From Arachnopeziza araneosa (lineage: Eukaryota; Ascomycota; Leotiomycetes; Helotiales; Arachnopezizaceae), in NCBI GenBank assembly GCA_003988855.1, contig QYAI01000195.1:16630-80629 (forward strand): a stretch of 64,000 nt of DNA. The letters run 5' to 3'. The notes under the pieces were generated by a model. That model did not search any database, was not told the origin of the DNA, and saw only the letters and a program-made list of their open reading frames with translations. The position numbers were made by a program, and so were the translations under genes. Below are positions 42,283 through 54,137 of the stretch, piece by piece. How positions within the stretch are numbered: the first letter of the stretch is position 1; each line of letters begins with the position of its first letter.

Positions 42283-44336
42283 ATGAAACGAGAAGAAGGA
42301 GCAATCATAATGCCCAACCACTGCAACCAATATCAAGAGAGAGGCTGCTGGACCTGCCGGGCACGAAGAAAACGTTGCGATGGCAGAACTCCGTTTTGCG
42401 ACACATGCAAGAGGCTTGGGATAGCATGTTCTGGTTTCAGTAGCAGGAAGCCGAATTGGATGGATGGCGGAAGAGAACAGCAGGAGTATTGCAATGGATT
42501 GAAGAAAACGGTCAAGCGAAATCGGACGAGATCAGGGACATCAGTCAATACCACACCATCTTATCGCGGCTCTGAACCTCCTCGAGAGGTTGGACGAGGT
42601 TCTGAAGTCGCAGGAAATACAAAATGCGCATTTTCTGCGGCACTTGAATTCGCAGATATGTTTGGAGGGCTACAGACGCCTTCCCTGCTGGATAGCGCTT
42701 CATCCTTTTCAGCGGGAACGACAGGCACAGGAAGTTACCCGACAACGCCAGCAGACAGTTTCCAAGATGTGGATTTTATCCACATGTTGAATGACCAACA
42801 GTCGTGGATGTATCAGATCGACACACCACCGGTGTCTGAATCTCTCGAAGAGTTTTTTGGGGATTCCAAACCCCGTTTCCCGGATTTCGAAGCAGATGTG
42901 GCGCCAATGTATCCCATACCACTAGATATTCCAGCGCTGTTACAGTTAGAGACTATAGACAATTCGCCAAAGCACGAAACAATTATTGATCCTGTGGACT
43001 TCTCTTTGGTAATGGAATATATGGACAGCACATTTTTTCATATATTTCCTCACTTATGCCACGCAGCATATGGGTCGGAGAGAGGATGGCTATTGTATAT
43101 GATACAGAATTCAATATCTGTCCGTGCGTCTGTTATGAGCATCGAGACTTTCGCTCGTTGTCAAGGTTCACCTGAAGTCAGAGTCGACGACGAAAATATG
43201 GAGAGTGCGGAGTTTTTGATGAGTTATGAAGCCTCTCTTGAAACCTACGATGAAGAAGTAAGCACCCTATTGCGACGAGGCGATACACTATCAAAAGAAA
43301 TACGAGACGATTTGGTGGGCAGAATATTGATCTGCACTGTGCATTATATTTATCTGGAGGTGAGTTCAATGGTGGGGCATTTTTCCCCATCTCTATTTGA
43401 TAAACAGATCTGTTCTGACCGTCGAAGCAAACTTTAGGAGCGCCTATAAACACTAGGGAAGATCTTCTCTGTCAAGCCGAAAATGTGCTTGATTTATGGG
43501 CAAAGCAGCCCACTTCATCAAGCGAGGATACTCATAAAGGTATTTCTCTCTTTGCGAGAGTCGTCTACCAATGGATTACGATATCGCGAGCATCAACAAA
43601 ATTTGATGACTGCGGATACCAAGAAGATTCAATCAGGAATCTGGAAAATACAACCTCTTATCTTACGAATACACACGCCACAGCTTGCCCTCAACGCATA
43701 CTTTCGGCCATCACCAGCATTACATCGCTTTCAAATTGGAAGAATCAATCATCAAGAGCCGGTACCCTCAGTATGCTCAACCTCGCTCGCCGAGCTGATC
43801 TCATCGAGCAAGATATTCTAGCCGAACTTTCGCTTCGGGAATCTCCTGGGGAAGTTCCGAGACAGACTCATTTGGAGAAATCTTGCAGTTCCAGAAGACC
43901 AAATACCAAAGATAGATGTGTATATCATGAGAAGTTACTCAACTCCACGGCATTGCTTTTCGCTCACGCTGCGAGGATTTACCTCCATGTTGTACTTTCT
44001 GGGGCTAATCCCAAAGTTAATGAGATCAAGAAGAGTGTTAAGAAAGCACTTCGGATCCTCCGAGAATTTGACACTGCAGACCTTGACATGGTCATTTGGC
44101 CTTTAGTAGTGACGGGAAGCATGATAGGGAATGATACTGAAGGAGAGATCTCGGGACGGCATTGGATAGAGGAAACAATCGCGGAGCTGGCACACGAGCC
44201 CACCAACGCGAGGTGGCCGAAAATAAGTTACTTGTTGAAGGAGTGTTGGGACAAAAGCGGCGAAACTAGGGTGTCAGACTGTAGTTGGGCAGCTGCGTTG
44301 AAGATGTTGGGCTTGTCGGGTGAGCCTCTGATTTAG
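42283..44336 (+). CDS. Zn2Cys6 transcription factor next to the RiPP locus
   Basis: Nuclear regulator, 661 residues if started at the ATG at 42283 (ATGs at 42235 and 42310 are alternatives). The Zn2Cys6 cluster lies close to the N-terminus: CWTCRARRKRCDGRTPFC with DTCKRLGIAC, six cysteines with canonical spacing. A basic linker and a Ser/Thr-rich region follow, then a helical fungal_trans_2-like domain beginning near VMEYMDSTFFHIFPHLCH, typical of regulators in secondary-metabolite loci. Exons are 42283-43359 and 43428-44336. The junction is the least certain part: the donor GAG|GTGAGT is clear, but nearer acceptors lead to stops; the acceptor after CGAAG at 43427, with a CTGAC branch site 8-9 bp before it, restores the frame. 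A real frameshift here cannot be excluded. It is divergent from the UstYa gene and is the best candidate activator of the precursor/UstYa pair, inferred from position and the CCG-rich promoter elements. Confidence 0.8.
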
Positions 44337-44718
44337 TTCATGGGATACTCCTCGAATTCAAGACTGAACGAATGATGCTCATTAATTTTATCAAGTATAA
44401 ATAAGGGATCAGACCCTACTTAAAAAAAACAAAACAAAAATCAAACAGAGACAATTTGAAACCCTCTCTGGTCGCAGCATTCTTAATTTCACGTGATGGT
44501 TGTAGGGGTTTCTCATAATTTAATGAGGCCAATGATGGAATATTTCCGCGTCACTAGCCAATAATTTCTTTGGAATATTTGGAAACAGTTGACCCATAAA
44601 TTTTATAGTGTGCTTCCCATGCAAAATCCGTCCAAATGGCCTCTCATTCTTTTTAATAGATTATTATGATACGAAGGAGGTCTCGTAACTCAACTTGATA
44701 CTTGACACGATACCGGAT
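44337..44718. other. Convergent intergenic region
   Basis: About 380 bp of A/T-rich 3' flank between the regulator (+) and the NLR pseudogene (-). Nothing is seen. Confidence 0.45.
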
Positions 44719-47632
44719 CTAGTAAAGACGAAATGCAAAGGGACCTTCGAGTTGACTAGTCCTTGAATAAACACCGTGAACCTTGGATCTGTTGTGTCCT
44801 AGCTCGTTGAACTCAAAAGCCTTGACTTCCTGTTCGTCATCACTACTGTCAGAGCCAGAATTGAGCTTCACAAGAAAGATGATGTCTTTCTCAGCCCCAA
44901 ACTTAAGATATCCTTCTAATGTTAACGCGACTTTCTCAAAGTAATATTGCGTCATTAGCGAGTTGTTGGCAAAGCCTGCGATGTAGAAAAGAAAAATCTT
45001 CCAGACGGTAGTTTTCCTCACAACTAAATTACGATTGCTATATATATTGATCTCTTCTTGAGGATCTACACCTGCTTGTAATAAGATTCGCACTAATTCA
45101 GGATTATACCCAACGGATGCTGACAGGAGGATGCTCATTTCACCGACTCCTTTAACTATCGCAGTGTTTTCTGAAATTTGCTTGAAATAATATGCCATCC
45201 AGTGGAGATACGAGAAATCCTCGAAGTTTTCGTGAAAATATTCGTCGGAGGTAAAAGTTCTACCCCATTCTGTTAACCTTGAATTGTCCCTTGATTCCTC
45301 GGGATGGGACAATGGTAGTTGGCGATAGCTTTTTATTACTTCCCAAATTTCTTCTACCAACTTAATTGGAACCTTACGGCCATCAAGAGATAATATGTGA
45401 AGGAAATGACCAATATCTATAAAGACATGAAAGAGCGAGTTCTGTGAATTCGTGAGATAGTCTCGTGTCCTCGCAAATTTCAGTTCAGCCAAGCACAAGC
45501 GGCAGTAGACTTCATCAAGATTGAAGTCCGGCAGTCGGTCATTGAATTTTGTCTGTCTTAAATCGTCGCAAAGATAATCTCTAACAGTGCGGTGGAAGAA
45601 CTGAATAGTGTATCCGAAATAGATATCTTCGTTGCTGCTAGCATCCGTGACCATCTCAAGTAGTCCTCTCGATAAGCTATCGAGCTGTGGACGCAGTTTT
45701 TTGTACCGTCTTTGGATCTCTTTGTCTGAATATCCTTTCACGGAAGAGTTAAAGGGAAACCCGGGATTATCGAGGTCTTCGAGCCAAGAGTACGCAAGGC
45801 GTTTAACGTATTTCGCGGCCAATCTCCAATAGCAATCAAAAACATCTGGTCTGATCTTTTGCGGTCACTTGGATGGACGGATGAGAGTAATTTAGTAAAC
45901 ACCTCATCCAGGTCTTTTGGAATTGATTTCAGCTTCTCTTTAAGTATGGATGGAGAGTCGTGGTGTCTAATACCTTCTAGAAGCGAACGAACCACAAGGC
46001 GAGCCCAGAGAAATACGCCATTCGCCATACTAACTATATCATCGACCAATCCCTTATATATATCTTTGACACGGTCGAAATTAGTGTTTTTCTCGAACAT
46101 GGCAAGCGCGAAGCGGCCAATGTCGTGTCGCGTCAGTTCATGAAGATGGAGTCGAAAGTTTGTACTATCGGAGAAGGTATTCATGAATTCTGTATGTGGT
46201 CGGCTGCTGACACAAATCTTGATATCTGGAGAGTTTGTCCAGTTTTGAAGATCCTCTGCCAATTTCCAACGTTCAAGGCTATCCGCTTCATATTCATCTA
46301 GACCATCAATGAAGAAGCAAATACGATGTTCTGGGAAAGTGCGTTTGCACGTTAGCTTATTGAAAGCAGCTTTAATTTCTGCAATTCGAAATGAAGGGCT
46401 CTCAAACACGGATGCAGAACCTAAAGCATCCTACTCCTCAGGAAAGATCTCTGGAATGAGGCCTGGATATTGTTTCAAGGTTTCAAAAAGCAGGGCCCTA
46501 TATAACCCTTCGAGAGATGCTTGAAGTCTCTCTCCAGAGTTCCAGAAAAAGAACTGAGCAAATATCAAAGTTTTTCCAGCAGCCCAGACTTCTAATTCTT
46601 TCCGGACTCGAGAATTTCGGGAGAGAAACTTCATGAGGGTAGATTTTCCAGAGCCAGCCTTACTAGAGATGTGGAAAATCTCATTTTCTGATCTCAGCCA
46701 TGTCAGAAAGGCGTCTCGAGTCTGTGCTTGCATTTATCGTGAGAGTTTAGCTTTCTGGCGATGAGAATTTTGCCAGGAAGCTTCAGAGTCTGAATCGTTC
46801 TCGAAATGCTCTTCGTTATCTTCGAGAATCCATTTGAACGTTCCACTTTCCGCGTCCGCAACGATGTCCTCGCGAGCATATATGTTGTCAAAATAAAGCC
46901 GGCGCAAGATTTGGTTTCCCGTGGCAGAGTTCCCGATATTAATTGTAATTTGGACAGAGCGGAACAAATTTCCGCAGAAGACTGGAAATTCTGGTTATCT
47001 TCACTCGATCTTAGCTCGACTTTCATCTCACGCAATTTCGTTACCGCCTGCTTAAGCTCTTGTCGAAGAGCAGTGAGCTGGGCTGCAGTCTCCGATGAAA
47101 ATTTGGATCCTTCCTTCTGAATCTTGTCCAGTTGAACATTGACAGATGAATGCTGCTCACTGCCATGTGTCAACAATTTGTCCTTGCGTTTCTAGGAGCA
47201 TGAATCTCATCTAAGCATAAAGTTCAGACGGACAAGAATTTGCGACCGATACCTATCCAATCTATCTTCAATGGAAGCAATCTCTTTCTCCTTTCTCATA
47301 CTCGCAACCTTGACTTTGAGGCTCTTCCATTTCGAATTCTTCTCCGAGACCTGTAACTTCTTCAGAATCTTTGAGAGATCTTGGGATAAATCGTGGCATT
47401 TGTCTGCAAGTTTGCACAGCTCTTTCTCGTTCTTGGTTTTGCCTTCGATATCGGAGAGTAGGCCCTCGGTGACTCTCTCAAGGTCATCAACTACGGTGCT
47501 GATCTGAGCATTCTCGCGTGTTGTCCCGGTGGTCGACTTGTAGACCTCGTAAGTACCCGTAATGACGCCCCACGAGAAGTCAATGAATGTGAGGATGCTG
47601 GCAGCGAAGCCCATAGCGGTAACGGGATCCAT
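44719..47632 (-). pseudogene. HeLo-like/NACHT NLR pseudogene
   Basis: Broken STAND protein. It begins MDPVTAMGFAASILTFIDF at 47632, the usual start of HeLo-like N-terminal (PF17111-type) domains. A NACHT NTPase follows with Walker A HISSKAGSGKSTL and Walker B ICFFIDGLDEYE, then winged-helix-like and helical regions with HWMAYYF and an ankyrin-like unit near LVRILLQAGVDPQE. The reading frame is interrupted by stops after NFMLR (TGA, and TAG four codons later), after KAKLSR (TAA) and after IFPEE (TAG), and by at least two frame changes (near 46950 and near 45810). No intron with normal signals removes them. Every stop could come from a single C-to-T change (CGA or CAA/CAG). Product, if any, would be only the N-terminal domain. 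Confidence 0.82.
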
Positions 47633-49135
47633 GGTAAAGAAGTATAGAAAGTCTCGCAAGGCTGCAAGCTAAGCGTGACAGGTAGATGGCGCCTACCACA
47701 ATAGTCTGGCGAATATGGCTACCGTTGGGAGGTAGAGTGGGGAACAGATGTGTCGACTCAAGATAGCCTCTGGACCTAAGTGTAGCAGAATTCGTAATGG
47801 TTTTCAAGGATAGGAAGTTTGCTTCTTGAGAGCGAGGTTGGGCTGAGGGGGCATGCACCCGGGAGAGGCTATGCTGACGTTCAGCGCGGCGGTTTGCTGG
47901 AGATGTGGCTGTGCTAGGATTAGAACCAGCCACATGACGCAGCCTCGAGAATTCTATGCAGTTTTGAGGCTTATGTGATTTATTGGCATCCTTTTCTTTG
48001 TTTGGATAAGGTTATACGCAGAAAAGCCAAGTTTCACAGAAAAGCGCCAAAGCCACGTAACGGAGAAGTGCAAAAATGAAAACAAGCAACGCAGATACGG
48101 AACTGTTTGCTTCTTCGAGAAAATCAGTCACTCTGGTAAGTTGCCAGAACTAGATCCAGAAAACAGCTCCAAAAAAGGCATTATCAAAGATTGATCGAGA
48201 AATATATCTCTGCAGATGCTAAAGGAAAATATAAACATAATAAGCATACAAAAATCCCGCTCTGGCTATGGATGCCAAAGTCGAGCCGTCAGCCACTGCG
48301 CAGCAGAAGTAATTTCCAAGTGCTCATTCTAGACTCACTAAACATCATCAAACGAGCAAAATTACTTCCACGACCGTCAAATAAGATATTGCCATGCCAT
48401 TATTCTTAATTTTGATACCTATGAGCATTATTGCGCTTCCGATACATGTAAAGGATATGATATTCTCTTCAGATTGAACACAATCTTGCAGCTTGATTTG
48501 CAAGTCACTAGATGCATTAGCAGTAAAATAAATCTTGCACCACCTCTAATAAGCTCATCTCCAAGTCTGCAGATGCTTTTGGAATTGAAACAAGTGATGT
48601 AACCAGATCCTCGAGTCCATCTAACGTGGTCGTAGAGCATTCGTCCAAGCCAGTACATTCTCATAGCTCCTTAATACATTACCAATTACCGCTTTCGAGC
48701 TAGAAAGACCAAGAATCGACTTCTCCAACTGGATATCAGTCTCCTAAAGGTGTATGCAGAAGGAGCTGGAGATGGCTATCGGCTCGGATCTTGTATGTTT
48801 ACCAGGTAGTAAGAAAGTCTACCAATCCTCGTATCAAGATGTGATGTCCACTCTTGAAAATATGAGAACCACCGCATTCAACGGGCCGATCCGTTCCATG
48901 GCTGATGATATGTCAGATATACTAATACCGATCCTCCGTCAGCCAGCATGCTCATTCGGGAAATAATGGCCGCCAAGCAACCAGACTCAATATAGAGTAA
49001 GCAGAGCAGCTTTCTTAACATAAGAACCTGCGTAGTATCCTTTAGCACGGTATTCTTCAGCACGGTACTCTTCACATCCAAAACCTCCACCATCATTCTT
49101 CAAGCACGCCAATCACTCCTCGTAGGCAATCCAAA
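47633..49135. other. Gene-poor stretch with small ORFs
   Basis: Promoter of the former NLR, then A/T-rich sequence. An ATG frame at 48754-48966 (+, 70 residues, begins MQKELEMAIGSDLVCLP) looks somewhat protein-like but is not assignable. Near 49030-49085, GCACGGTATTCTTCA is followed by GCACGGTACTCTTCA, a short imperfect tandem repeat just upstream of the next gene. Confidence 0.4.
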
Positions 49136-49651
49136 ATGGCAACAATAACCGCCAATGATCTCTACGCCAGGCTAGATTATCTCTACCAGATGATCGACAG
49201 GCTCAAAGCAGACTCGCCAGAAGCAGATTTCACGCACCTGGGCACCCTCTTCAGCGAAGACTGCACCACGTACCTACGGAGCATGCGCGACCACGACGCG
49301 CCCAGCGTCGGCCGGGACGCAACCATCACCACGCTGCAATCGCTGCTGCAGAGCCAGCACGTGGCCTCGCGGCGTATCCTCTCGCGGAGCGTGACCGCCG
49401 ACGGCCAGACGGTCTTCTCCGAGGCGCAGAACCGCCTGCACGTCTTGGGGCGCGTCCTGGATCCGTTCTACGAGACGGCCGTGGTGACGTTTGATGGGCA
49501 GGGGCTGGTCAGCGTGCTGAAGCAATATAGTTGTCGTAGTCATGTGGTCGAGATTGTCCAGGATGAGACGGGTGTGGGTCCGTATAAGAAGGGGGAGGGG
49601 AGGTTGTTCAAGGGAGGCGTGAGGGTGGAGGGGGCGAGTTGCTGTTTGTGA
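49136..49651 (+). CDS. SnoaL/NTF2-like fold protein
   Basis: Intronless, 171 residues, ATG at 49136 (MATITANDLYARLDYLYQMI). The layout (N-terminal helix, then FSEDCTTYLRSM, GRDATITTLQSLL, and a long beta sheet including VVTFDGQGLVSVLKQY) is that of SnoaL-like NTF2-fold proteins, which include ester or polyketide cyclases and many unassigned small-molecule-binding proteins. No catalytic residues can be assigned with confidence. The gene is GC-rich compared with its flanks. The last residues include vicinal cysteines (SCCL). Function is unknown. Confidence 0.6.
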   Translation: MATITANDLYARLDYLYQMIDRLKADSPEADFTHLGTLFSEDCTTYLRSMRDHDAPSVGRDATITTLQSLLQSQHVASRRILSRSVTADGQTVFSEAQNRLHVLGRVLDPFYETAVVTFDGQGLVSVLKQYSCRSHVVEIVQDETGVGPYKKGEGRLFKGGVRVEGASCCL

Positions 49652-51412
49652 TGAGATGGTAGGGAGAGAGAGGAAACTTGATCTTATCGTTAGTGGAAAA
49701 TGCAAATGTGGAGAGAAATGTGGGTGTATGATGAGGCTTGGTTATATCACGCTTTGATGTTGTAGCTATATGTGTTCCAGGTCTCTTGAAGTGACAGATG
49801 ACGGTAAACGTAAAAGCTGTTCTTCATAATTTGTGTTCGTTCTTCAATTATGTAATCTGTTTTATTCTAGGCTAACTTATGCGTTTGCGATTCGAATATC
49901 GGTGGGCGGGATGGTATGGCTTTCGTCGATGATCACGTGATAAGCAGTAGTAATCATCCTCACTCTGTCGCTCCCTGAGAGCTAGGATCTGTATTAGATG
50001 GTCTAATTTAGGTTCTCAAGTGCTACAGTCTCCTATGCATGACAGCGGCGTATTTAGTAGCGCAGATACGAGCTGGTTGTGGAATTTGACATTCGAGGCT
50101 GGCAGTATGCTTTGTAACCTCAAGTAATACGACAGTGTATTCACAACCATGCCAAACTCGTTCATGGCGATGCTCAGTCACTAAATGGCTTTATTCCACA
50201 AGCTATAAAAAGCAAGATTCAAATCGACAGATGAGATATAAGCACGTGATTGGGTTTTCTTTTGAATCTGAAATCTGTCTTAAATGGACACCGACATCGG
50301 ATTAGAACCATGCGTGGTCTGCTTGATTGAGACATTATAAGTACATGACTCAAGCTTACCACTGGCTTTCGTCCTCGGAAAAATCGGTACACATAGGGAG
50401 TACTGACATGGTTCAAGCTCCCGCGACCCGACTTGAGATGATCAGATAAGATAATGTCTCTTGACCCATGTCTCTCGGCTTAAAGCCTCATCGGATACGA
50501 GGGACGAATAGGCTGGAGAGGATCGGATAAAACAGGAAGGGCACAAACGAAACAAAAGAAATCTCTGACCGTTTCGAGGAGATGACTCCTATTGGGTGTT
50601 CAATGCAGACGGCTGGGATCATGATGATCTGATAAGAGAGATGATTCAGCCCACCAATCTTGGCTGCAGGTGCCGCGCGCTGAGAAAGCGTCCACTGGGA
50701 CTGACGTTGCACGATGATGAGATGAGCTCCGAAGATGTGCTGAGATGAGGTGATCCTCTTCTCCACGTGGGCAGAGATGACAGATGTACACTTGCCTAAC
50801 TAGAGGACAAAGACACCCAAAGGAGGATTTGTTGTGGTGGGAAAGGAGAAAGTCCCTCCCCATCAGATCAGGTGGGATCATGGTGGGTGGGAAAATCAGA
50901 ACATGGGCGCGGCTGAGAGCACTGCCGTCTCCCTTTCCGACGAGGTAAAGCTTTACCCCCCGGCTGTGTTGGGCGGTGACAGTGCAGTGCGTGAAGCGAC
51001 AAGAAAAAGACAGCATGCAAACAAGCAAGCAAAGCCTTTCGCTGCATATAAACTGCCGTGGTGCCCAATGGTCATTCCCAACTGCATCGCCATCCTCCTT
51101 CCACCGTCCTACCCCGGATTAATCCCTCATACTTATCGCCAAGTTCCGGTAGTGCAGCGTATCGGCGACGCAAAGATTATTGGGACGGCCGCATCCGAGT
51201 TCGCAGGAGTCCTGGCGCAAGAAAGGCTTTGACTGACGATCCCGCCACTTGCATAATCAAATAGACAACATTTCCAAGAAACCACCAATCTGTCTGGTGC
51301 TTTCTAAACTTGTTGGATCAATGCTGTTACCATCTATCAATTGAACATCAAAAACCCCCTCGACGTCACTTCCTGTCTGCTGCGACGACGTCGGTTTCTC
51401 CCATCCAACATC
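49652..51412. other. Long upstream region, no gene supported
   Basis: About 1.76 kb upstream of the reductase. It contains a GATGATGATCTGATAAG/GATGAGATGAG-rich stretch near 50620-50750 and pyrimidine-rich patches, and frames such as 50834-51232 (+) begin with GTG and show no domain. It may be a large regulatory region and 5' UTR; a short leader exon cannot be excluded. Confidence 0.4.
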
Positions 51413-53236
51413 ATGTTACGACCAATTGCTATTCGAACCGCGACCACCTCCCACTGCATTCCTGAGGAGCCCGCAGACTCTCCCCGATCGGCAGCTCCTT
51501 CGCTCAGCTATTCTTCATCCTCTTCTGCCGACGAAACAGAGGAACTACCCCGTCCCCGACGCGCTTCGACGAAGCTGATCTCGCAGAATGAAGCCGACGT
51601 ACGAAGACTCATTGGGGAGCCCGGCACCGCGCTGATTGAGAAATGTTGCGGAGGAGGATGCTGCATGGCAATCGCTGCGACGGACAAACTGTCGTTGGAA
51701 CAAGTCACCCTGCCAGACAATGACGCGTTTCGTGCGCTGCAATTGAAGGTTGGGCCGATTCCTACGACTCTGTCCAACATTCCGGAAATCCCCCCGCAGA
51801 CCGTGTCCCTCTTGCCCCTCACCAAGCCTGCGACGAGTCCTTGTCCCACTGACTCGGGCATCTCTCTCACGCTTGCAAACAATGAATCCACAGACTTCAC
51901 TCCACATAATACAGATGAGAGTCATATCATCGACACAAAGATTCACCCGCCCATCTTTGTCCAACCACATCCGCCATACAATGTCTATTCAGCAAAGATA
52001 TACAACGCACGAGAGTTGACCAGACCAGGTGCTGAGAAGAGAACATATCACTTCGACCTAGATGTGACTGATTATCCTGTCGAATTAGGCGTGGACTTCA
52101 AAGTTGGTGGAGCAATTGGAGTTTCTGCACCCAATGATGCCGTGGTGGTTGAAGAACTCTTAGACCTCTTGGGTGTACCCCGCTATCTTCGTGACCGTCA
52201 AGTCCTTCTCAAGACGACGAATGGTCGCTGGCCAACTGTCTGGGGTGACGACCAACCTCGCGAACTCGTCACGACTCGCCGAGATCTACTCACCTGGTGC
52301 GCCGACATCCAATCCTACCCACCAACGAAAACACTCCTTCGACTACTGGGGGAGCACGCAACCGATGCCAACGAGAAGAAAATCCTCACGTACCTCACCT
52401 CTGCAGAAGGCCAAGGCGCATTCTGTGATTTCAGAACCGGGCCCCACATTACCATCACCCAACTTCTCCACGCGTTCCCATCCTCCAAGCCACCACTCGA
52501 TGCTCTGCTCTCCCAACTTCAGCAGCTGATGCCAAGATTCTATTCTCTCTCCAGTGATCCGCATGAGTCGTGCGTGCCAGCTGCTGGATGCTCCCGACTG
52601 ATTGAGATTGCAGTCACGGTGCATGAGACTTCAAACTGGCGGGGTGGATCTCGTACTGGCGTCGGAAGCGGATTCTTCGAGCGTCAGGCCATGAAGTTCA
52701 TCGAAGCACAGAAGAACGGAGAGAAGGTCGACCTTCGCATTCCCATGTTCAAAGGATTGATGGCCAATCCACTCGCCAAGGAGTTCATCTCGGATGGCCC
52801 CATGCTTCTCATCGGAGCCGGTGTTGGGGTTGCTCCATTCCGAGGCTTCGTTCAACGCCGTCTTCGCAACGCCAATTGCGCAAACAAGGTCTGGGTTCTC
52901 CAAGGTGTTCGCGACTCCCTCCTCGATGAGCTCTATTCTGGAGAATGGGGTGTTCATGAGAGCGAAGTCAAGAAGGTGGTTCAGAGTCGGGAGAGCTCTG
53001 GGCGTGGGAAATATGTCCAAGACGAAGTTCGCGCCCAAGCCGATCTCGTCTGGTTCATCATCAACTCGCTCGATGGCCGCGTCTTCGTTTGCGGGAGCAG
53101 CAAGGGTATGGGTGAGGGTGTAGAAGCCGCTCTGGTGGAGGTGGCTATGAAAAAGGGAAATCTAGGACTAGAAGAAGCTAGAAACTTTTGGAAACTCAAG
53201 AAGGAAGCTGGACAGTACATTGCCGAGACGTGGTAG
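51413..53236 (+). CDS. Diflavin-reductase-like FAD/NADPH protein lacking the FMN domain
   Basis: Intronless, 607 residues, ATG at 51413 (MLRPIAIRTATTSH). Residues from about 220 form the FAD_binding_1 plus NAD(P)-binding module of cytochrome P450 reductase and sulfite reductase flavoproteins: FKVGGAIGVSAPNDA, the FAD motif MPRFYSLSSDP at about 373-383, a GVGSGFF turn, the NADPH motif GAGVGVAPFRG at about 468, VFVCGSSKGMGEGV, and a terminal aromatic residue (ETW), which in this family stacks on the flavin. The N-terminal FMN/flavodoxin domain is missing. In its place is a Ser/Pro-rich segment with a cysteine cluster (EKCCGGGCCMA, residues 76-86). The first 20 residues could be a mitochondrial presequence. 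Electron acceptor is unknown; it may pass electrons to a separate flavodoxin or directly to a metal centre bound by the cysteines, which is speculation. Confidence 0.85.
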   Translation: MLRPIAIRTATTSHCIPEEPADSPRSAAPSLSYSSSSSADETEELPRPRRASTKLISQNEADVRRLIGEPGTALIEKCCGGGCCMAIAATDKLSLEQVTLPDNDAFRALQLKVGPIPTTLSNIPEIPPQTVSLLPLTKPATSPCPTDSGISLTLANNESTDFTPHNTDESHIIDTKIHPPIFVQPHPPYNVYSAKIYNARELTRPGAEKRTYHFDLDVTDYPVELGVDFKVGGAIGVSAPNDAVVVEELLDLLGVPRYLRDRQVLLKTTNGRWPTVWGDDQPRELVTTRRDLLTWCADIQSYPPTKTLLRLLGEHATDANEKKILTYLTSAEGQGAFCDFRTGPHITITQLLHAFPSSKPPLDALLSQLQQLMPRFYSLSSDPHESCVPAAGCSRLIEIAVTVHETSNWRGGSRTGVGSGFFERQAMKFIEAQKNGEKVDLRIPMFKGLMANPLAKEFISDGPMLLIGAGVGVAPFRGFVQRRLRNANCANKVWVLQGVRDSLLDELYSGEWGVHESEVKKVVQSRESSGRGKYVQDEVRAQADLVWFIINSLDGRVFVCGSSKGMGEGVEAALVEVAMKKGNLGLEEARNFWKLKKEAGQYIAETW

Positions 53237-54016
53237 TGTTGTTTGGCTGTTGATGGTTCGTGTACATATCTTATGGCATTGCTTTGGGAGTTCTGGGACG
53301 AGATGGGACCATGAGATATCATTGCTGGGCGTTTAGAGCTGCTGGGTGCCAGCCGACACGAGGCGTTATGGGAATTGGCATATGAAGTAGACTAGAGCGG
53401 GGTGGTAGGTTTGCTTGGGTATGAGATGTAGAAAACAATGAAGACAGGATTATGACCACTGCATGGTTTGATATTGCTCTTGGAGTAACTATATCTCAGC
53501 TGATGGTAGCTGTGTACCCGACAATCGTGTCTCTACCCAATGCCACTCCACGTGACAGCCTCCCAGGCCGTCGTCGCCTATCTGACCTCTGTCTGCATGC
53601 TCGGCTCGCCACCCATCAGCAATGCTGCAGCAGCAACACGGCCTCAGCAGCGGTTCCTGCAGGATTTCCAATCACGGCCCAGCACGTGACGCGGATCACG
53701 GCATCTAGTACGACCCGACGCCTAATCCAATCTACGCGATTGCTCAGCATCACCAACCCGTCCAGCTGTGATGCTTATGCGCTGGTCGATAAGCAGAGGT
53801 GCGCGGGCGGTGAGGGGCAGAATGCCCCAATGCAGCATGATGCCATGCAGGGACCCCACCTGCCGTTGTTAAAAGCGCCGGAGCAGGAGAAGCATCTGGA
53901 AAAGAGGCAATGCACATACCGCTCTGGTTGTTTCTCTCGTCGCTGCTCTGCGCCGTCGTCTGGCAAGATATGGCGGCTTTGTTCTTCGGGGCTCGACCCA
54001 CCCTCTCTCTGGCAGG
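53237..54016. other. Intergenic between reductase and nitroreductase
   Basis: 3' flank of the reductase and promoter of the nitroreductase. Overlapping frames on both strands have no domain or consistent start. Confidence 0.45.
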
Positions 54017-54022
54017 TATAAG
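54017..54022 (+). promoter_or_regulatory. TATA-like element of nitroreductase gene
   Basis: TATAAG 47 bp before the upstream in-frame ATG (54069) and 116 bp before the main ATG (54138). It makes starts upstream of 54040 unlikely. Confidence 0.35.
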
Positions 54023-54137
54023 ATGCGCTCTCCTCCCCGCCGTCCTCTCGCCATTCCCTCCCACTCGTATGCAACAACATCTTCCCCGACATCAATCGAC
54101 TCCGAATCAACGTCTCTACTCGTCTACACCTAAGACC

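Noticed and set aside
47207..47250. A 42-nt GT..AG intron that would remove the first two stops of the second NLR
   Set aside because: Too short for this genome's introns, no branch site, and it would delete conserved residues; later stops and frameshifts remain anyway.
47880..47990. Possible tRNA near TGGTTCTAATCC
   Set aside because: Position 57 is not a purine and no cloverleaf partner stems are present.
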